Shown here in pieces: positions 11,964 through 23,157 of a DNA stretch of 64,000 nt. The DNA comes from Melastoma dodecandrum (Eukaryota > Streptophyta > Magnoliopsida > Myrtales > Melastomataceae): the NCBI GenBank assembly GCA_029817715.1, contig JARUPY010000471.1:372001-436000 (forward strand), read 5' to 3'. The notes below the pieces were generated by a model that saw nothing but the letters and a program-made list of their open reading frames with translations, had not been told where the DNA came from and made no database searches. The translations under genes and the position numbers were made by a program. Positions within the stretch are counted from its first letter, which is position 1. Each line of letters starts with the position of its first letter.

Positions 11964-14043
11964 ATGGCAGCATCTTCCTCCTTAGCCTCGACTTCCTCCA
12001 CCCGTCGCATTCACCTCCGTCAGCTGCTTCCCGCCAGATCCTTCCGCCCCGCATCCGGGACCCTCGCTTGCGGGTTCCCAAACCCAAACCCTAGCCCTCG
12101 CCTGCGCCTTATCATGGCAGTGCAAGCCCCCGAAAGGACTTCGCCATCCTTCCTTGACCGGAAGGAGTCCCGGGTCCTCCATTTCGTCAAGTACCACGGC
12201 CTCGGAAACGATTTCATCTTGGTAGGTGATGCGCTGGGGGATCGTTAGTTTCTTTGTGTGTTTTTTTAGGAAGATATTGGTGATTATTGGGTTCTTAGGA
12301 GTGATTGGGGCTGTTTTAGTAGGTGGATAATAGGGACTCCTCGGAACCTAGGGTTTCTCCGGAGCAGGCCGTGAAGCTTTGTGATAGGAATTTCGGAGTT
12401 GGTGCTGATGGGGTTATCTTCGCGATGCCTGGGGTTAATGGAACGGACTACACCATGAGGATCTTTAACTCTGATGGCAGTGAACCTGAGGTAAGTTTCC
12501 TCGCAGTATTAGGCGGATTAGACCGTGACGTGTGATAATTGTTTGATGATAGTTCTTGCAATTTGTCTTAGATGTGTGGAAATGGAGTGCGCTGCTTTGC
12601 GCGCTTCATCTCCGAGCTCGAGAATTTGCAGGGTAAACAGCGGTGCGTGTAGACAACCCGCCTTCTTCCGCATAATATTTCTTCTGGAATTACTGTTAGC
12701 AAGTTAATGTCCCCATTTATTGCACATGGCAGTTTCACAATCCACACGGGAGCTGGCCTGATCGTTCCGGAGATTCAGGATGATGGGAAGGTATGTTCTT
12801 GTGTCTGGCGCTTTATATGGTGATGTTAGTGGTTCAGAATGACTTCTTTCCTATCATTGGCAACTTTTGAAGTTGATTTTAATGATGTGTATCATGATTT
12901 GAAGTCGCTAATTTCTGCCGTTACTTAGCTAGCCTTAGTTTAGCATTTCGTTGTCCCTATCATATGTGATTTAGGTCACAGTGGACATGGGAGAGCCCAT
13001 TCTGAAATCAGCTGATGTTCCCACGAGACTGCCACCAAATAAGGATCAATCTGTTGTTAAATCCGACATAGATGTGGATGGAATAACCTGGAAGGTAACA
13101 TGCGTTAGCATGGGCAATCCCCACTGTGTCACCTTTGGAACAAAGGATGATCAGGTACTTAAGATGATAGCACACATTTGCTCACATCACAATTGATTCC
13201 ATTTTCTGTGTTTAATTGCTGGTATTTTTGTTTTATCCCAGCAGAATTTGCAGGTTGATCAGTTAAAGCTGGCCGAAATAGGTCCAAAATTTGAGAATCA
13301 TGAGATGTTTCCTGCCAGAACTAATACAGGTCGATAATCTCTGCCTTTGATTTGTCATGCCCTCACTGTAGTTTCCTAGGTTGTGATGTGGGAGCTTCAG
13401 TCCCACCTCAAAATCACTGAGCACCGAGAAGGGTTGTGCAAGGAAAAGGAATTGATGTGGGAGGTGCTGGGTTGGCATAAAAAGAAGGGGTAGGCAGGGG
13501 TTTTGGATAAAAACTTATTGATTGAAAAGCCTCTGTTTCTGATAGCGAGTTTCACATATCCAGTCATATTCTTCTTATTCATCCGAGTTTGGCTTTGTTC
13601 TTCTGCTCTTCTCGTAGAATTTGTCCAAGTCTTTTCTCCCTCACATCTAAAGATGCGGGTTTGGGAGCGTGGAGCTGGTTAGTATTTGGAAATGTTTGTA
13701 GAACGTTTTTATTCTCATAATACTTCCTCTTCCAAATCTTATCCTTCCTCTGGTTTGTGTGCAGGAGCGACCTTGGCTTGTGGTACCGGGGCTTGTGCCG
13801 TGGTAGTGGCAGCTGTTCTAGAGGGCCGTGCTGGGAGGGTGAGCTTATATTTTCTTTTGCAGATTGGTTATTAGTCAAATTTACGAACTTCCCCTGCATG
13901 CTGAATTTCACTTTCTCCATTTGCAGACGTGCACTGTGGACTTACCAGGAGGACCATTGGAGATCGAGTGGAGGGAGAAGGATAATCATGTATGCATGAC
14001 TGGACCTGCTGAAGTGGTCTTCTTCGGGTCGGTACCTCTGTAG
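11964..14043 (+). CDS. dapF: Diaminopimelate epimerase, plastid
   Basis: Interconverts LL- and meso-diaminopimelate, the penultimate step of lysine synthesis in plastids. Nine exons fit in phase: 11964-12221, 12323-12490, 12572-12642, 12733-12790, 12975-13154, 13254-13329, 13618-13677, 13765-13838 and 13927-14043, giving 353 residues, close to known plant enzymes. The first ~55 residues are Ser/Arg-rich and look like a transit peptide. Family signatures follow in order: [13 protein letters not shown], then [11 protein letters not shown], then [20 protein letters not shown] with the first catalytic Cys, then MGNPHCVTF, then the second catalytic Cys in [11 protein letters not shown]. The C-terminus reads [12 protein letters not shown]. 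The ATG at 11964 follows CACC and begins the only frame through the transit peptide. No damage was seen. Intron 6 (13330-13617) is the longest. Confidence 0.95.
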
Positions 14044-15605
14044 TATCCATATCAAAAGGGTTAGATAGTTTGACACATTTTGATTCTTGACAGTCTAGGG
14101 GGGTGTCTGCGCTCTCTGCTTCTTGTAGTGGAATTGATCTTGAAAATAAGCTTATTGAAGATGAGGCAGATATGATGTCTCTGTGTCTGTCAGGGTATCG
14201 TTCTGCCTGCGTTGGGCCATTAGCCATTGGATGTAATCATGGGTCAGATCCTTCTCAGGGATGTGATTGACTGGTGCCGATTTCTTGTGGATTCCTAGAT
14301 TGGGCATCAAATTGATGTGATTAGTTTGATTCCGGGTTTTTGATAACTAAGTAAAATGACCTCGAAACTCTCGTTTTTTTCCGACATTCCATGTTCAGAT
14401 GAAGCATGGAGATTTTACAGCAAGCCGCTTATTGATGCAGTGAACTGGAGCTCAAGAAACTTACAGGGGCATCATGTATGTAGGACTTAATGCCGGAATT
14501 GCGAGAACAAACTAGAATGAAATCTGAGATATTCCCCTTCTTGGAATGCATCTGCTGCTGGAGCAAGGATTCCCAATGTCCGACGAAGGAATCCAACAGT
14601 CTCATTGTTGGGGGCATGGGAGTATTGGAAGCCTTCGAGGGAGACTGGAAATTTCTCCATCCTCTAGTTTAAGCTGTGTTTTATCTTCTCATTTTCTTGA
14701 GATTAAGTGTTCGATTTCCGTTGGTTTTTATAACGCCGTGTTCCTTCAAGTGAGCACTTCCTAATATAATAATAATGTTTGCGGAATATTAAGATTTGGT
14801 ACGACCACCCATATACTTTTTCCTTAATAAAACCATAATCTACAATGCAATGCTTCCTCTCTTACCCTTCAAATTGCACCCGTCATTTCTAGTTGGGTTC
14901 GAGGAAGGTATTTTGTGAGGCAGCCCCTAACACAATATGGCGATGGCGTTAAAAAGCGAGGTGAGCAGCAAGCTGACTTTGCATTCTCCACCAGCGATGG
15001 TACCATGCTTTTCATGAACATGGAACAGACAGTACTAACAACAACAGCTTCATTCCGATCAACTATCCTTAGTCCCCTGTGATATAACATGCCTCCTACC
15101 CTATGACTACAAATGAAATATCAGACAAGGAACGGTTTCATTTTTTCCCAACACAAGGTGTCTGACATCGCAAAGTATCTCTGTGGTGCTAAAACCATAC
15201 ATGGCATCGACAGTATCAAGAGACTGGATCATAAGTCAGTAGAAAGTTGCTGCCACAATAATACCTTGAGTTCGCCACAAAGCTACGGTCCCGGTGACCA
15301 GCAACTATTGAATCATTGACAATCTTTACCTGACCTTTAGCAAAACTTGGGGGCCAAAAACATAAACTTATTGACGATTGTTTGACTTAAGGAGCTGATA
15401 TTCCCGGAGAATCAAGAACAAATCCTTTGGATGGATGATCTCTCAATGAAAGTTGTCCACCAATAACACTTCAATTAAATAAAATTAACGCAGCCTCTCT
15501 AAGGATCACTTCGCACAAATAAGAACTCATAAAAAAACGAATAAAGTCCACCCAACTTCCCCTACAGCTAGGAAGGACCAAATGATCCTCATATCCTGCA
15601 ATTCC
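14044..15605. other. Intergenic DNA after the epimerase gene
   Basis: Holds the 3' UTR of the epimerase gene (to perhaps 14350) and then about 1.2 kb of unassigned sequence of fairly balanced composition. The stretch 14870-15600 might be the 3' UTR of a minus-strand transcript ending in the exon candidate at 15606-15687; I cannot show this. Confidence 0.3.
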
Positions 15606-15687
15606 TTACCAGCAAGTTGACACCACCGAGCCATATTGAGGTCGATCATGGTCAGACTCTTTCCGAAACTTTCGGGCGTATCTCAAC
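15606..15687 (-). CDS. Possible terminal exon of an unidentified minus-strand gene
   Basis: Behind a good acceptor (ATTTCAG) lie 26 codons and a stop. The peptide is basic then polar (RYARKFRKES, later QYGSVVSTCW) and looks like a real C-terminus rather than noise. No upstream exon could be joined, and the DNA just to its right carries an open exon on the other strand. This may be a gene remnant or chance. Confidence 0.25.
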
Positions 15688-15737
15688 CTGAAATATTAGT
15701 CAGTGGTTGCTCCATCGAAGCCATGTAACTGTTCCAG

Positions 15738-16227
15738 AATCGCACATATTTTTAAATGCTGCTTCCACCAAAGAGATATTCGCGCAATCATTTGCGTCTG
15801 AAGTCCGCTACGCTATCTCAATACTACAAGAACACCCAGGTGGACAAGATGCATCGCATCGTTTATCTGTAAATACATTCGTGCAAAATCGATATAGTGT
15901 CTTCTTATGGCGCTTTAACTGATATTGAAGGTTATATACTCTGGTCTTTTTGTTGCAAGTGGAGCATCGGATATAACAGTGTTCTTGGTGCTTGTGTTTG
16001 TGGTACTGATTCTTTTTTTGCGAAAATGCATTAGGTTCTGCAATTATGTTTGATGTTGCTGTTGTCAATGGAAACTAAATTATTTTTCCTGATTGTGGCA
16101 GGTCGCAAATCTAACATCGAAACCTGGTATAAGCGTAAGTTTGAGGAATATCCTGAAAGAAGGCGTGCCATCATCCCATTTGTCTGCTAAGTGGGACAGA
16201 GACGACTGGGATGAGTTCGACAGATAA
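15738..16227 (+). pseudogene. Two 3'-terminal exons of an unidentified gene
   Basis: Exon 15738-15868 (acceptor TTCCAG, donor GTAAAT) joins in phase to 16102-16227 (acceptor GGCAG, stop TAA). The joined tail has a plausible globular sequence (EVRYAISILQEHPGGQDASH) and ends in an acidic-aromatic stretch, SAKWDRDDWDEFDR. I could not find a start or earlier exons to the left, so it is either the 3' end of a longer gene whose other exons I failed to see, or a truncated fragment. I do not recognise the family. Confidence 0.35.
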
Positions 16228-16515
16228 AGCAACTAAAACGCGGTGAATAAATTTAGTGTACAATCAAGAGATGTATGGTTATAGCGTGAAATGAGTAACA
16301 TCCATAATTTTCCAGTTAAAACACACAGTCCATATATTTATTGATTTACTGACTTGATTTTGGTGACTTGGAAAACTTATCGGAAGATAATTTGCAAGCC
16401 AGTCTACTGCTGAAACATACGGGAAAAAGGGTAAAGAAAAGACACAGCAAGGCATGAAGAGCCCGGGGGGGAAGGGGGAGCGGTCGAGAGATTGAAGTTC
16501 ACTGAGGCCAGGAAA

Positions 16516-16746
16516 ATGGAGGAGTTGGCGAAATCCATCCCTGCGTCGCGGAAGCTGATCTGGTCCGTTTTGCTCCTCCTATGCTGTTGTGCTTCAGCCA
16601 CAACCGGTGATTTCGATGGCCAGATCAAGGAAATACTCTGCTCTTCGATTAAGTTGGATCCACACTATCCGTTCACCAGCGACTTCTCAGGACACTTTGG
16701 CAGAAGTGTCAAGCAATGTCGTTGTGAGAAGTGCTTTTCTGTTTAG
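16516..16746 (+). pseudogene. Gnk2-domain secreted protein, 3' half deleted (copy A1)
   Basis: The start at 16516 gives MEELAKSIPASRKLIW, a hydrophobic signal peptide and the beginning of a Gnk2-homologous (DUF26) domain with its first Cys (EILCSSIK). Similarity to the other copies stops at 16716. After that the frame runs into DNA that in the second unit lies downstream of the gene (23158 onward) and hits a stop at 16744-16746. The lost part includes the C-x8-C-x2-C motif. The junction shares AGC with both parents, which suggests a microhomology deletion. The ORF would make a 76-residue secreted peptide if expressed. Confidence 0.75.
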
Positions 16747-17279
16747 GACAGCATCAGAAAGGGGGAGTAATATGCATGCCCGTCCTCACACCTTAAGCAA
16801 CCTTTAATATCTTTGTACAGTGTTTAATATCTTTATATCACCTGCTTAATGTACCAGGCAATACGACATAGCCGACGAGGTCATTATCTTAAAAATATTG
16901 GTAAAACGAATCTATCTTGAGTCTTTAGTATTAAGAAATTTATAAGAAGATAACACGTACAGTTGTAAATGTTTATAAAGACAAAACCTTTATTTATTTA
17001 TTTTTATTTAAATAGCTATCAATAAATTTCTATGGCAGTTGTAGTTGTTAACACCACACATAAAAGGTTGTTGATCTGAGTTTAGCTGCATTTTCTAATG
17101 TGTGTTGGATTTTAAAATTAAAATAATTGTTATTTTAATTTGTAATTTTATTAAAATGATTTTGATAATTGTTTTGGATATTAAAGTTATCGGAAAAGTT
17201 ACGCCTTGAACAGCCCGAGGCAGAAAGCAAGGGGACACGGCTACGACGCGGTCGAGAAATCTAACACCAGTTGGTTTGC

Positions 17280-17286
17280 TATTTAA
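17280..17286 (+). promoter_or_regulatory. Candidate TATA box of Gnk2 gene B1
   Basis: TATTTAA lies 54 bp before the first ATG and 99 bp before the second. It is kept at the same place in copy B2 (23745-23751), and a similar block recurs at 19458-19464 without a gene behind it. Confidence 0.4.
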
Positions 17287-17339
17287 GAGAATGATCGTGG
17301 ACCTAAGGTTATTATGAGAGCACATACATATATATATAT

Positions 17340-17825
17340 ATGGAAGAGGTAACCGTGTCTTCGCATACCAAGAGAGGATGGAAAATGAAAGAGCTGGCGA
17401 AATCCATCCTCTTGTCGCGGGAACTGATCTGGTTTGTTTTGCTCCTTCTCCTGATCTGCTGTAGCATTACTCCCACGGCCGGCTCTTTTGACGGCCAGAC
17501 CAGGGAAATAGTCTTCTCTCCAATAAAGTCTAATCCAAGTGATCCTTTGAGCTGCGACGTCGTAGGATGGTTTGGGCAGACATTTCAAACCTGGATTGAG
17601 ACGGGCGATGACGCTAGCAATGGGACCATGGAACGGCATGGCCCTACACCCAATCAAGTTTCATGTTTCCTCCAGTTCTTATGCAGCAATAAGATTGGGG
17701 GGGTCGCCTGTAAGAATTGCTTGGTGGTTGCTACCCGCGATATCACGGAGTGTGCCGGGTACGAAGGCGCCCGTGTCACCCTCATCTATTGCCAGCTGAG
17801 GATTGAAAAATACATATTCTCCTGA
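17340..17825 (+). CDS. Small secreted Gnk2-domain protein (ginkbilobin-like), copy B1
   Basis: Single-exon gene for a secreted protein with one Gnk2-homologous (DUF26) domain, the fold of the antifungal seed protein ginkbilobin-2 and of cysteine-rich secretory repeats. The frame is open for 161 codons from 17340. The Met at 17385 (MKELAKSILLSRELIW) matches the start of copy A1 and gives a better signal peptide, so 146 residues is my preferred product. After the signal peptide come SFDGQ, a weak first half (the first Cys of the domain is Phe here, EIVFSPIK), SCFLQFLC and an intact C-x8-C-x2-C motif (CSNKIGGVACKNC), then GYEGARVTLIYC and the usual closing RIEKYIFS. This is the only copy of the four with an unbroken frame. 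The missing Cys would leave one disulfide partner unpaired. An antifungal or mannose-binding role is family knowledge only. Confidence 0.75.
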   Translation: MEEVTVSSHTKRGWKMKELAKSILLSRELIWFVLLLLLICCSITPTAGSFDGQTREIVFSPIKSNPSDPLSCDVVGWFGQTFQTWIETGDDASNGTMERHGPTPNQVSCFLQFLCSNKIGGVACKNCLVVATRDITECAGYEGARVTLIYCQLRIEKYIFS

Positions 17826-18081
17826 ATGAATCAGTTATTACAGTACCATGTCAGATCTGGTCTGGTCGTGGGTTATCATTTGATAGAATAAGTGTGGGTT
17901 AGTTCCCTTTCTCCCTCCACAAAGTTGGATTTACATCCGGCTATCAGCCAATCTTGATGCCTTTTTTTTTCTGTGAGTCCCTGGGAGTGTAATGTGTACG
18001 TTAATTATTGTATAAGAGTAAATCAAAGCCAGGCACTATGAAAGAATGAGATTATACTCAACTCTTTTATTATTATTATTT

Positions 18082-18638
18082 GGCAAAATATCAATTTATG
18101 GCTTCAAGTTTGAGCCAACTTTCTGTATTGTCATTAACTTAGTTTGTTATATAATTTTTTCTCCAACTTTTATTTTTATTTTGATTTTGAACAATCTTAA
18201 ATTTTATATTGTCTAAGCCAAACAACCTTAATAGACAATTTTCATTTATCCACTAAAAAGAAAAAAAAATAAAAATAGAAAATAATATTGAAACCTTTCA
18301 TTTATTTTTTTATTATAAAATTTTGATAAAAAATCAACCGTCGAAGTTAATAATAGTTGCTGATGTTGTCAAAAAATATGAAAAATTGATGAATGAATGA
18401 GGACGACTATTACGAATAAAGTGGATTATGAGACGAATGAATGAGATGACGAAACTTCACTATTATAGGACACATGATAGACTATATTATGGCCTTGTTT
18501 AGCTCTCGTTATAAGAAATTCATTATTGACCAAAATCAAAATAAAAATAAAAGTTTGTGATAAAATTATATAACAAACTAAGTTAATGACAAAACAAAAA
18601 GTTGGCTCAAAGTTGAGGCCATAAATATATATTTTGGC
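18082..18638. mobile_element. MULE-like MITE, 557 bp, 9-bp target duplication and paralogous empty site
   Basis: Opens GGCAAAATATCAATTTATGG and closes with the imperfect complement ending ATATATTTTGGC. Flanked by TTATTATTT on both sides (18073-18081 and 18639-18647). The duplicated segment B2 has one TTATTATTT and no insert at 24538-24546, so this is a genuine insertion made after the duplication. Subterminal inverted words include GTCATTAACTTAGTTTGTTA near 18131 and its complement near 18573. The interior is AT-rich and non-coding. Confidence 0.9.
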
Positions 18639-18915
18639 TTATTATTTAAAGGTAAGTTTCTGTCTATCATCCCCCTCTCGTCGTCGCCAAATATTATAAT
18701 GGAAGCATTAATTTTCCAAGTAAGATTTTCTTTTCTTTTTTTTAATCTTATCTTCTAAGCACTAATTATGTAATATTACAAAATTACTGGAACCCACAAA
18801 ATCACGAACACTTTATAACAAAATAATTAATGACAATATCGAAATATTTTATATAAAAATATTAATAACTTTAATTTTGTAGCGGGATAAGATATTGATA
18901 ATTTCATTAATGTTA

Positions 18916-20415
18916 CTTTTTTTTTTATCTGGCCGGTTGGTTGGATGTCGGATCATGTTATTTTTTGTGTCGATGACATTATTTTAGCAGGCGCGTACCT
19001 AGAAATTGTAACATGTATTAGTTGGACGGTCGAATGGAATAACGACGCAAACTTTAGATTTTTTTTGTGACTAAAAATGCTAACAGCAAAGGCGGATTAA
19101 TTCAGGAGATCAAACACGTATTTGAATTTTTAAATAGATGATAACACATTTATTATCTACGTATCATGTTTATGTTATTTCAATTTAAATGACACCTACT
19201 TAATTAGCCCCAAAAGGAGACATTATATCCCCACACCAGCCATCATACATACCCACCACACCTTCCACTTTATTAAATCCGAAATCACAAACTTCCCACG
19301 ACATCAACTATATATACTCAGAATTCCTCTACGAACATCATAATAGAGAAAACCATATTTAGGCAAAAAAACGTTAAGAGACAGAAAGCATAAGGGGTGT
19401 CCAAATATGAGAGGGGGGGGAGTAAGCAGCCGAGAAATTAACATTTCCTTATTTAAGAGAATGGTCGTGGCTCTAAATTTGTAGTCGTATTCACAAGGTA
19501 GCACAGATTTGACGGAGGTTCCGACTAAAGTTCCCTGCGCAAAGACTGACATGGGAGTCCTCAAATATTGACTCAACCAACATGTTAGGAAGGGTTGTTG
19601 TGTTAGAAATCATCGTCCACATGGGCATTCATTCAGACCATCTGTCTTTACAAACTGTTTTCTAATTGTGTAGGGTTACGAGGAAGTTGCGTCTGCGTAC
19701 TCAGCTTTTCCACGACATCAGGAATTAAGACGAAGGTTTCGTGGGATAGACATGTGAAAAGTAATTGAATACTAAATCCAACTCTTTTTATGTGTACTTC
19801 ATATATTTTTTTTTTCCTTTCTTTAAAATTGAAACAAAAAGTCTTAACCAAAGAGAAGCATTCCGCTAGCAATGTTATAAAATACCATGTTAACTTCCGT
19901 TGTAGCTTGAAAAGAGGCGAGGAGTTAATACGAACTCAATTCATTCACGATGAAAAAGCAACAAGACTTGAAGGTATTACAACAAAATCGTCTCTTTCAT
20001 TCAAATAAAAACAAAATGATGTATGTACATTACAACATTATCAAAGAGCTGAGAAGGAACTAATAATTTCGAAATATTATTATAAACCTGATATAGTAAG
20101 GGCTGTTGCTCTTTGAAGATGAAAATAGGCGGTGGACTAACTATTTTTTATTCGATGCAACAAGAAAAACTCAAGGCATTGATCGTATTTATATGTATTA
20201 TGCTTTCATTCCTTTTAATCTAATTGGGAATTTAGAACAAACAAAAATGATAATATCGAAAAGGAGATAAGAGCGAGAGTTTCATTACACGGTCCCTTCT
20301 CGTGATTTTTACAAAGCACCATCCTTTTAGCACGTGTTGTTATGCTCTAAAAATATATATAAGAAAAACAATAACATTTTATTTCTAGCCCCCTAAACAA
20401 ACACATGAAAGCCGT
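18916..20415. other. AT-rich intergenic DNA inside the Gnk2 cluster
   Basis: No gene recognised. It contains a decayed copy of the Gnk2 promoter block at about 19380-19485 and otherwise low-complexity AT-rich sequence. Confidence 0.4.
19380..19485 (+). other. Decayed third copy of the Gnk2 promoter block
   Basis: Resembles 17217-17310 and 23682-23774: a CAGAAAGCA word, then CGAGAAAT-type, then TATTTAAGAGAATGGTCGTGG. No Gnk2 coding sequence follows, so it is a promoter left without its gene. Confidence 0.55.
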
Positions 20416-20634
20416 CCACCAGCGACTTCTCAGGACACTTTGGCAGAAGTGTCAAGCCTGATTGAGTCTGCCAAAGGGCGGGCGATGGGACCACTGAACT
20501 GCTTGGCCCAATGCCATTTCAGTCTATTTGTTTCCTCCAGTATTTTCTGCAGCGACGACATCGGGGAGGTTGACTGTAGAAATTGTTTGGCTTTCGCAAC
20601 AGGCGATATCATGGAGTGTGCCGGGTATGAAAGG

Positions 20635-20731
20635 TGTTAGAAATCGTGTCGGGCTTACCCTTCACCTAAAAGCTAGCAATTAGATGAAGGGTTCCAACCC
20701 TATATATGCATTGGCCCAGGCCTTTCTCTAT
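20635..20731 (-). repeat. Left LTR, conserved part
   Basis: About 97 bases directly repeated at 22849-22945 (AAAAGCTAGCAATTAG and CAGGCCTTTCTCTAT are shared). Beyond 20731 the left copy continues with CCGGTGTGAGACTATTTCCC, which the right copy lacks, so the inner end of the LTR cannot be fixed. Confidence 0.65.
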
Positions 20732-22835
20732 CCGGTGTGAGACTATTTCCCAATACCTCCCCGTAGTCCTACATCGGATCTTTGTCCGCGGGTCGGGCGC
20801 CCTCGTTCGGATTCTGTTGGATCGTTCAGGAACACTAAGAGGGGGGTGAATTAGTGTTTATAACTTTTTCGCCCTTTTTCTCAGTATAAGCGGAAGCGTA
20901 CTGTAACTCAGCAGAGCGTTTCTCAGAATGAGATCTGCTTCGCTGACACCGTTACGATTTTGTCGAGTAGGTTTTCGTACGATTGTTGCGCGATCGTAAT
21001 GGACACAGTAGTTTATAGTGGTTCGGTCTTAATCGACCTACGTCCACTTTCCACCAACAAGGTGATTCCACTATATAATATAATGGGTGCAAAGAGCCCT
21101 CGCACTAGGCGTTTGGTTCTCACAAAGTGAGATTTAGAATCCCGTATAATTGATGATCACTCCTGGCAACAGTCAGCTCCTCACTCAGTGGACGTCTTCT
21201 CGTTTCCAGCAGAATGATATTTTTCCTCAGCAGTTGGTAGCTCAATGGATTCCACACAGAATGTTGTTGCTCAGATGTAAGCATGTCTATCAAAGCACAC
21301 AGACAACGTTATGTTAGAGATTAAATCCTCAGATAATAATCCTTACAGTGACAGAAAGACTTCTCAGAGAGCAGCTCGTTTCTGATTCACAGTAGATGAT
21401 TGCTTCAGCACTCTTGTCGTTCAGCAGAAGATTTCCACATAGATCTTATCTCTCCTGGAGATGAGCCTGTACTTGCTTAAGAGACAACCATGAAGTTGAT
21501 CACACAGTTTACCACAAAGATCACAAAGAGAAGAACCACAAAGATAACCACAAAGACCACTAAGAAAGGGTATACGTCCTACACTCAGTTCGGACGTGCA
21601 CGGTTACCACAGCCGTGACTCACTGCACTGAACACCCAGTGCCTAGGGTGGAATTTTCTACTCCGGCGGCTTCCACGCAACCAGCTCTACTATCCGTCCC
21701 CAGGAGTTCGAGACTTCTGCAAAGCACCCCTGTGCTCAGGAGGAACTCTTTCCACTCCGACAGCGTTCCCAACTCCTGCTCTACCCTGCAGGCACGAGAC
21801 TTCTGGCGCGCACCCGCAAGTGCGCGTCTAACTGCTCAAACTCCGTAGGTTTGAGACTTCCTTGCAAAGAGACACGACAAGAACGGCTTCTTGCCGATGG
21901 GTTAGCAACTGGTTACTGAATTCAGCACAGGTATTCACTTAGCTTCCCTCAGACGATTCGCCAGCCGCTCGTTAAACACACCGAGGACACCTAGTCCCTC
22001 TCACGATGATCAAAAGAACTTCCCCGAGCCCTTTGACACTCTCACACGCAGCTTGCAAGAGAAAGAACCAGGAGACACTTAGCACCTTCCGTTCTCCGTC
22101 GACCTCAAAGCTTCACTCAGATCACTCAGGCTTTGGAACCACTTAGACGCACAAAAGCACTTTGATATGTCGTCTTTGGTCTGATTATAATGGAGAAGGA
22201 AGCACAGAAGACGTCCAGGCAATCTTCAAGATTTGTTGCCAAAATTGGCAGCCATGACTCAGCAACGGTCTGCTCGACCAATCGCTGTGCTATGGAGAGT
22301 AAATACCAACGGTGACTTTCCTCACTTATCTTAATCAAATAATTTATTTGTAATATTTATAATCTGATCATAATCTTATCTGATCGATTATGATCAATCA
22401 ACAATATTTGATTAGATATTTCATCCTGTTCCAGCGTAGCATTGCTGCAGGATATCAGAAACATATTTTGTTTCTAAAAATAAACTTGGAAAGATAATAT
22501 CACAATATTTAGTTGCCTAAATCTTTATAATGAGATTATTAAGCCACATTTAAATGAATTTGGACACTCAGACGAATGATCTGAGATAACCCAAAATAAA
22601 ACGTTGGTATTGAAAATTTGTTTCCATATTTTCAATATGTATTCGTAATATCACAGCAACAACTCACTGTAGCATATAACAGTTACTAGCTGTGATTCAG
22701 CAACACATTGCTCAAGCTCATCACTGGGGACAAGCACTTAACTCATGAAACATTACTGCCGACCATCAGTAACGCGCTGCTTAGGTTCATTATCAAAACC
22801 AGGTTAACAGATTCTTTTTCAGACGGGACGAATCT

Positions 22836-22848
22836 GGCTCTGATACCA
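22836..22848 (-). other. Primer-binding site (initiator tRNA-Met type)
   Basis: On the minus strand this reads TGGTATCAGAGCC directly after the CA of the right LTR. It is the classic priming site of many plant Copia-type and small LTR elements. Confidence 0.85.
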
Positions 22849-22991
22849 TGTTAGAAATCGTGTCGGGGTTTACCTTTACTTAAAAGCTAGCAATTAGGTG
22901 AAGGATCCCAACCTTATATATGTATTGTCTCAGGCCTTTCTCTATATATGTAGCTTTTAGATGAAGGTAAACCCCAACACGATTTCTAACA
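22849..22991 (-). repeat. Right LTR with an inverted extension
   Basis: 143 bp. The left 97 bases repeat the left LTR. The last ~46 bases (22946-22991) are an inverted copy of the first ~40 bases of the same LTR, so this LTR can fold on itself. Confidence 0.75.
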
Positions 22992-23157
22992 AAAGGTGAC
23001 ATCCCATGTCACCCTCGGCGATTGCGGGCTGAGGATCAAATCTAGAAATTCTACTGAATGAATCATATCTCACTGCACCACTCATCAAGAACATGCCCCT
23101 GTCAATGCCCAAATAAGTGTTCCCTATCTCCTCATTTTTAATTACGCCCTACTATTA

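Larger units (their letters stand above)
16717..18915 (+). repeat. Segmental duplication, unit B1
   Basis: Homologous to 23158-24822. The unit covers an upstream region, the promoter and whole gene at 17340-17825 and its 3' flank. B1 differs from B2 by the MITE at 18082-18638, by about 70 extra AT-rich bases near 16968-17040, and by lacking about 110 bases present at 23278-23395. Ends are placed by eye. Confidence 0.8.
20635..22991 (-). mobile_element. Small non-autonomous LTR retrotransposon, 2.36 kb
   Basis: Bounded by TG...CA with the exact 5-bp duplication AAAGG (20630-20634 and 22992-22996). The left end opens TGTTAGAAATCGTGTCGGG and the right end closes with its complement CCCCAACACGATTTCTAACA. 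A primer-binding site for initiator tRNA-Met abuts the right LTR on the minus strand, so the element reads right to left. The interior (about 2 kb) has no frame resembling gag or pol. The purine run near 20848 (AGAGGGGGG) is on the plus strand, so I do not call it a polypurine tract. Size and structure suggest a TRIM/LARD-like derivative (inference). Confidence 0.8.
20416..23058 (+). pseudogene. Gnk2-domain gene, 5'-truncated and split by an LTR element (copy A2)
   Basis: Two pieces, 20416-20634 and 22992-23058, belong to one gene. The first begins inside the domain (its first 41 bases repeat 16675-16715), carries C-x8-C-x2-C (CSDDIGEVDCRNC) and runs to GYE. The second carries the end of the domain (VTL, C, LRI). 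Between them sits the element at 20635-22991 with its 5-bp duplication AAAGG. There is no start codon or signal peptide, an early in-frame stop occurs at about 20457, and the insert adds a stop after GYE. A1 and A2 look like complementary remnants of tandem copies of the same gene. Confidence 0.75.
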
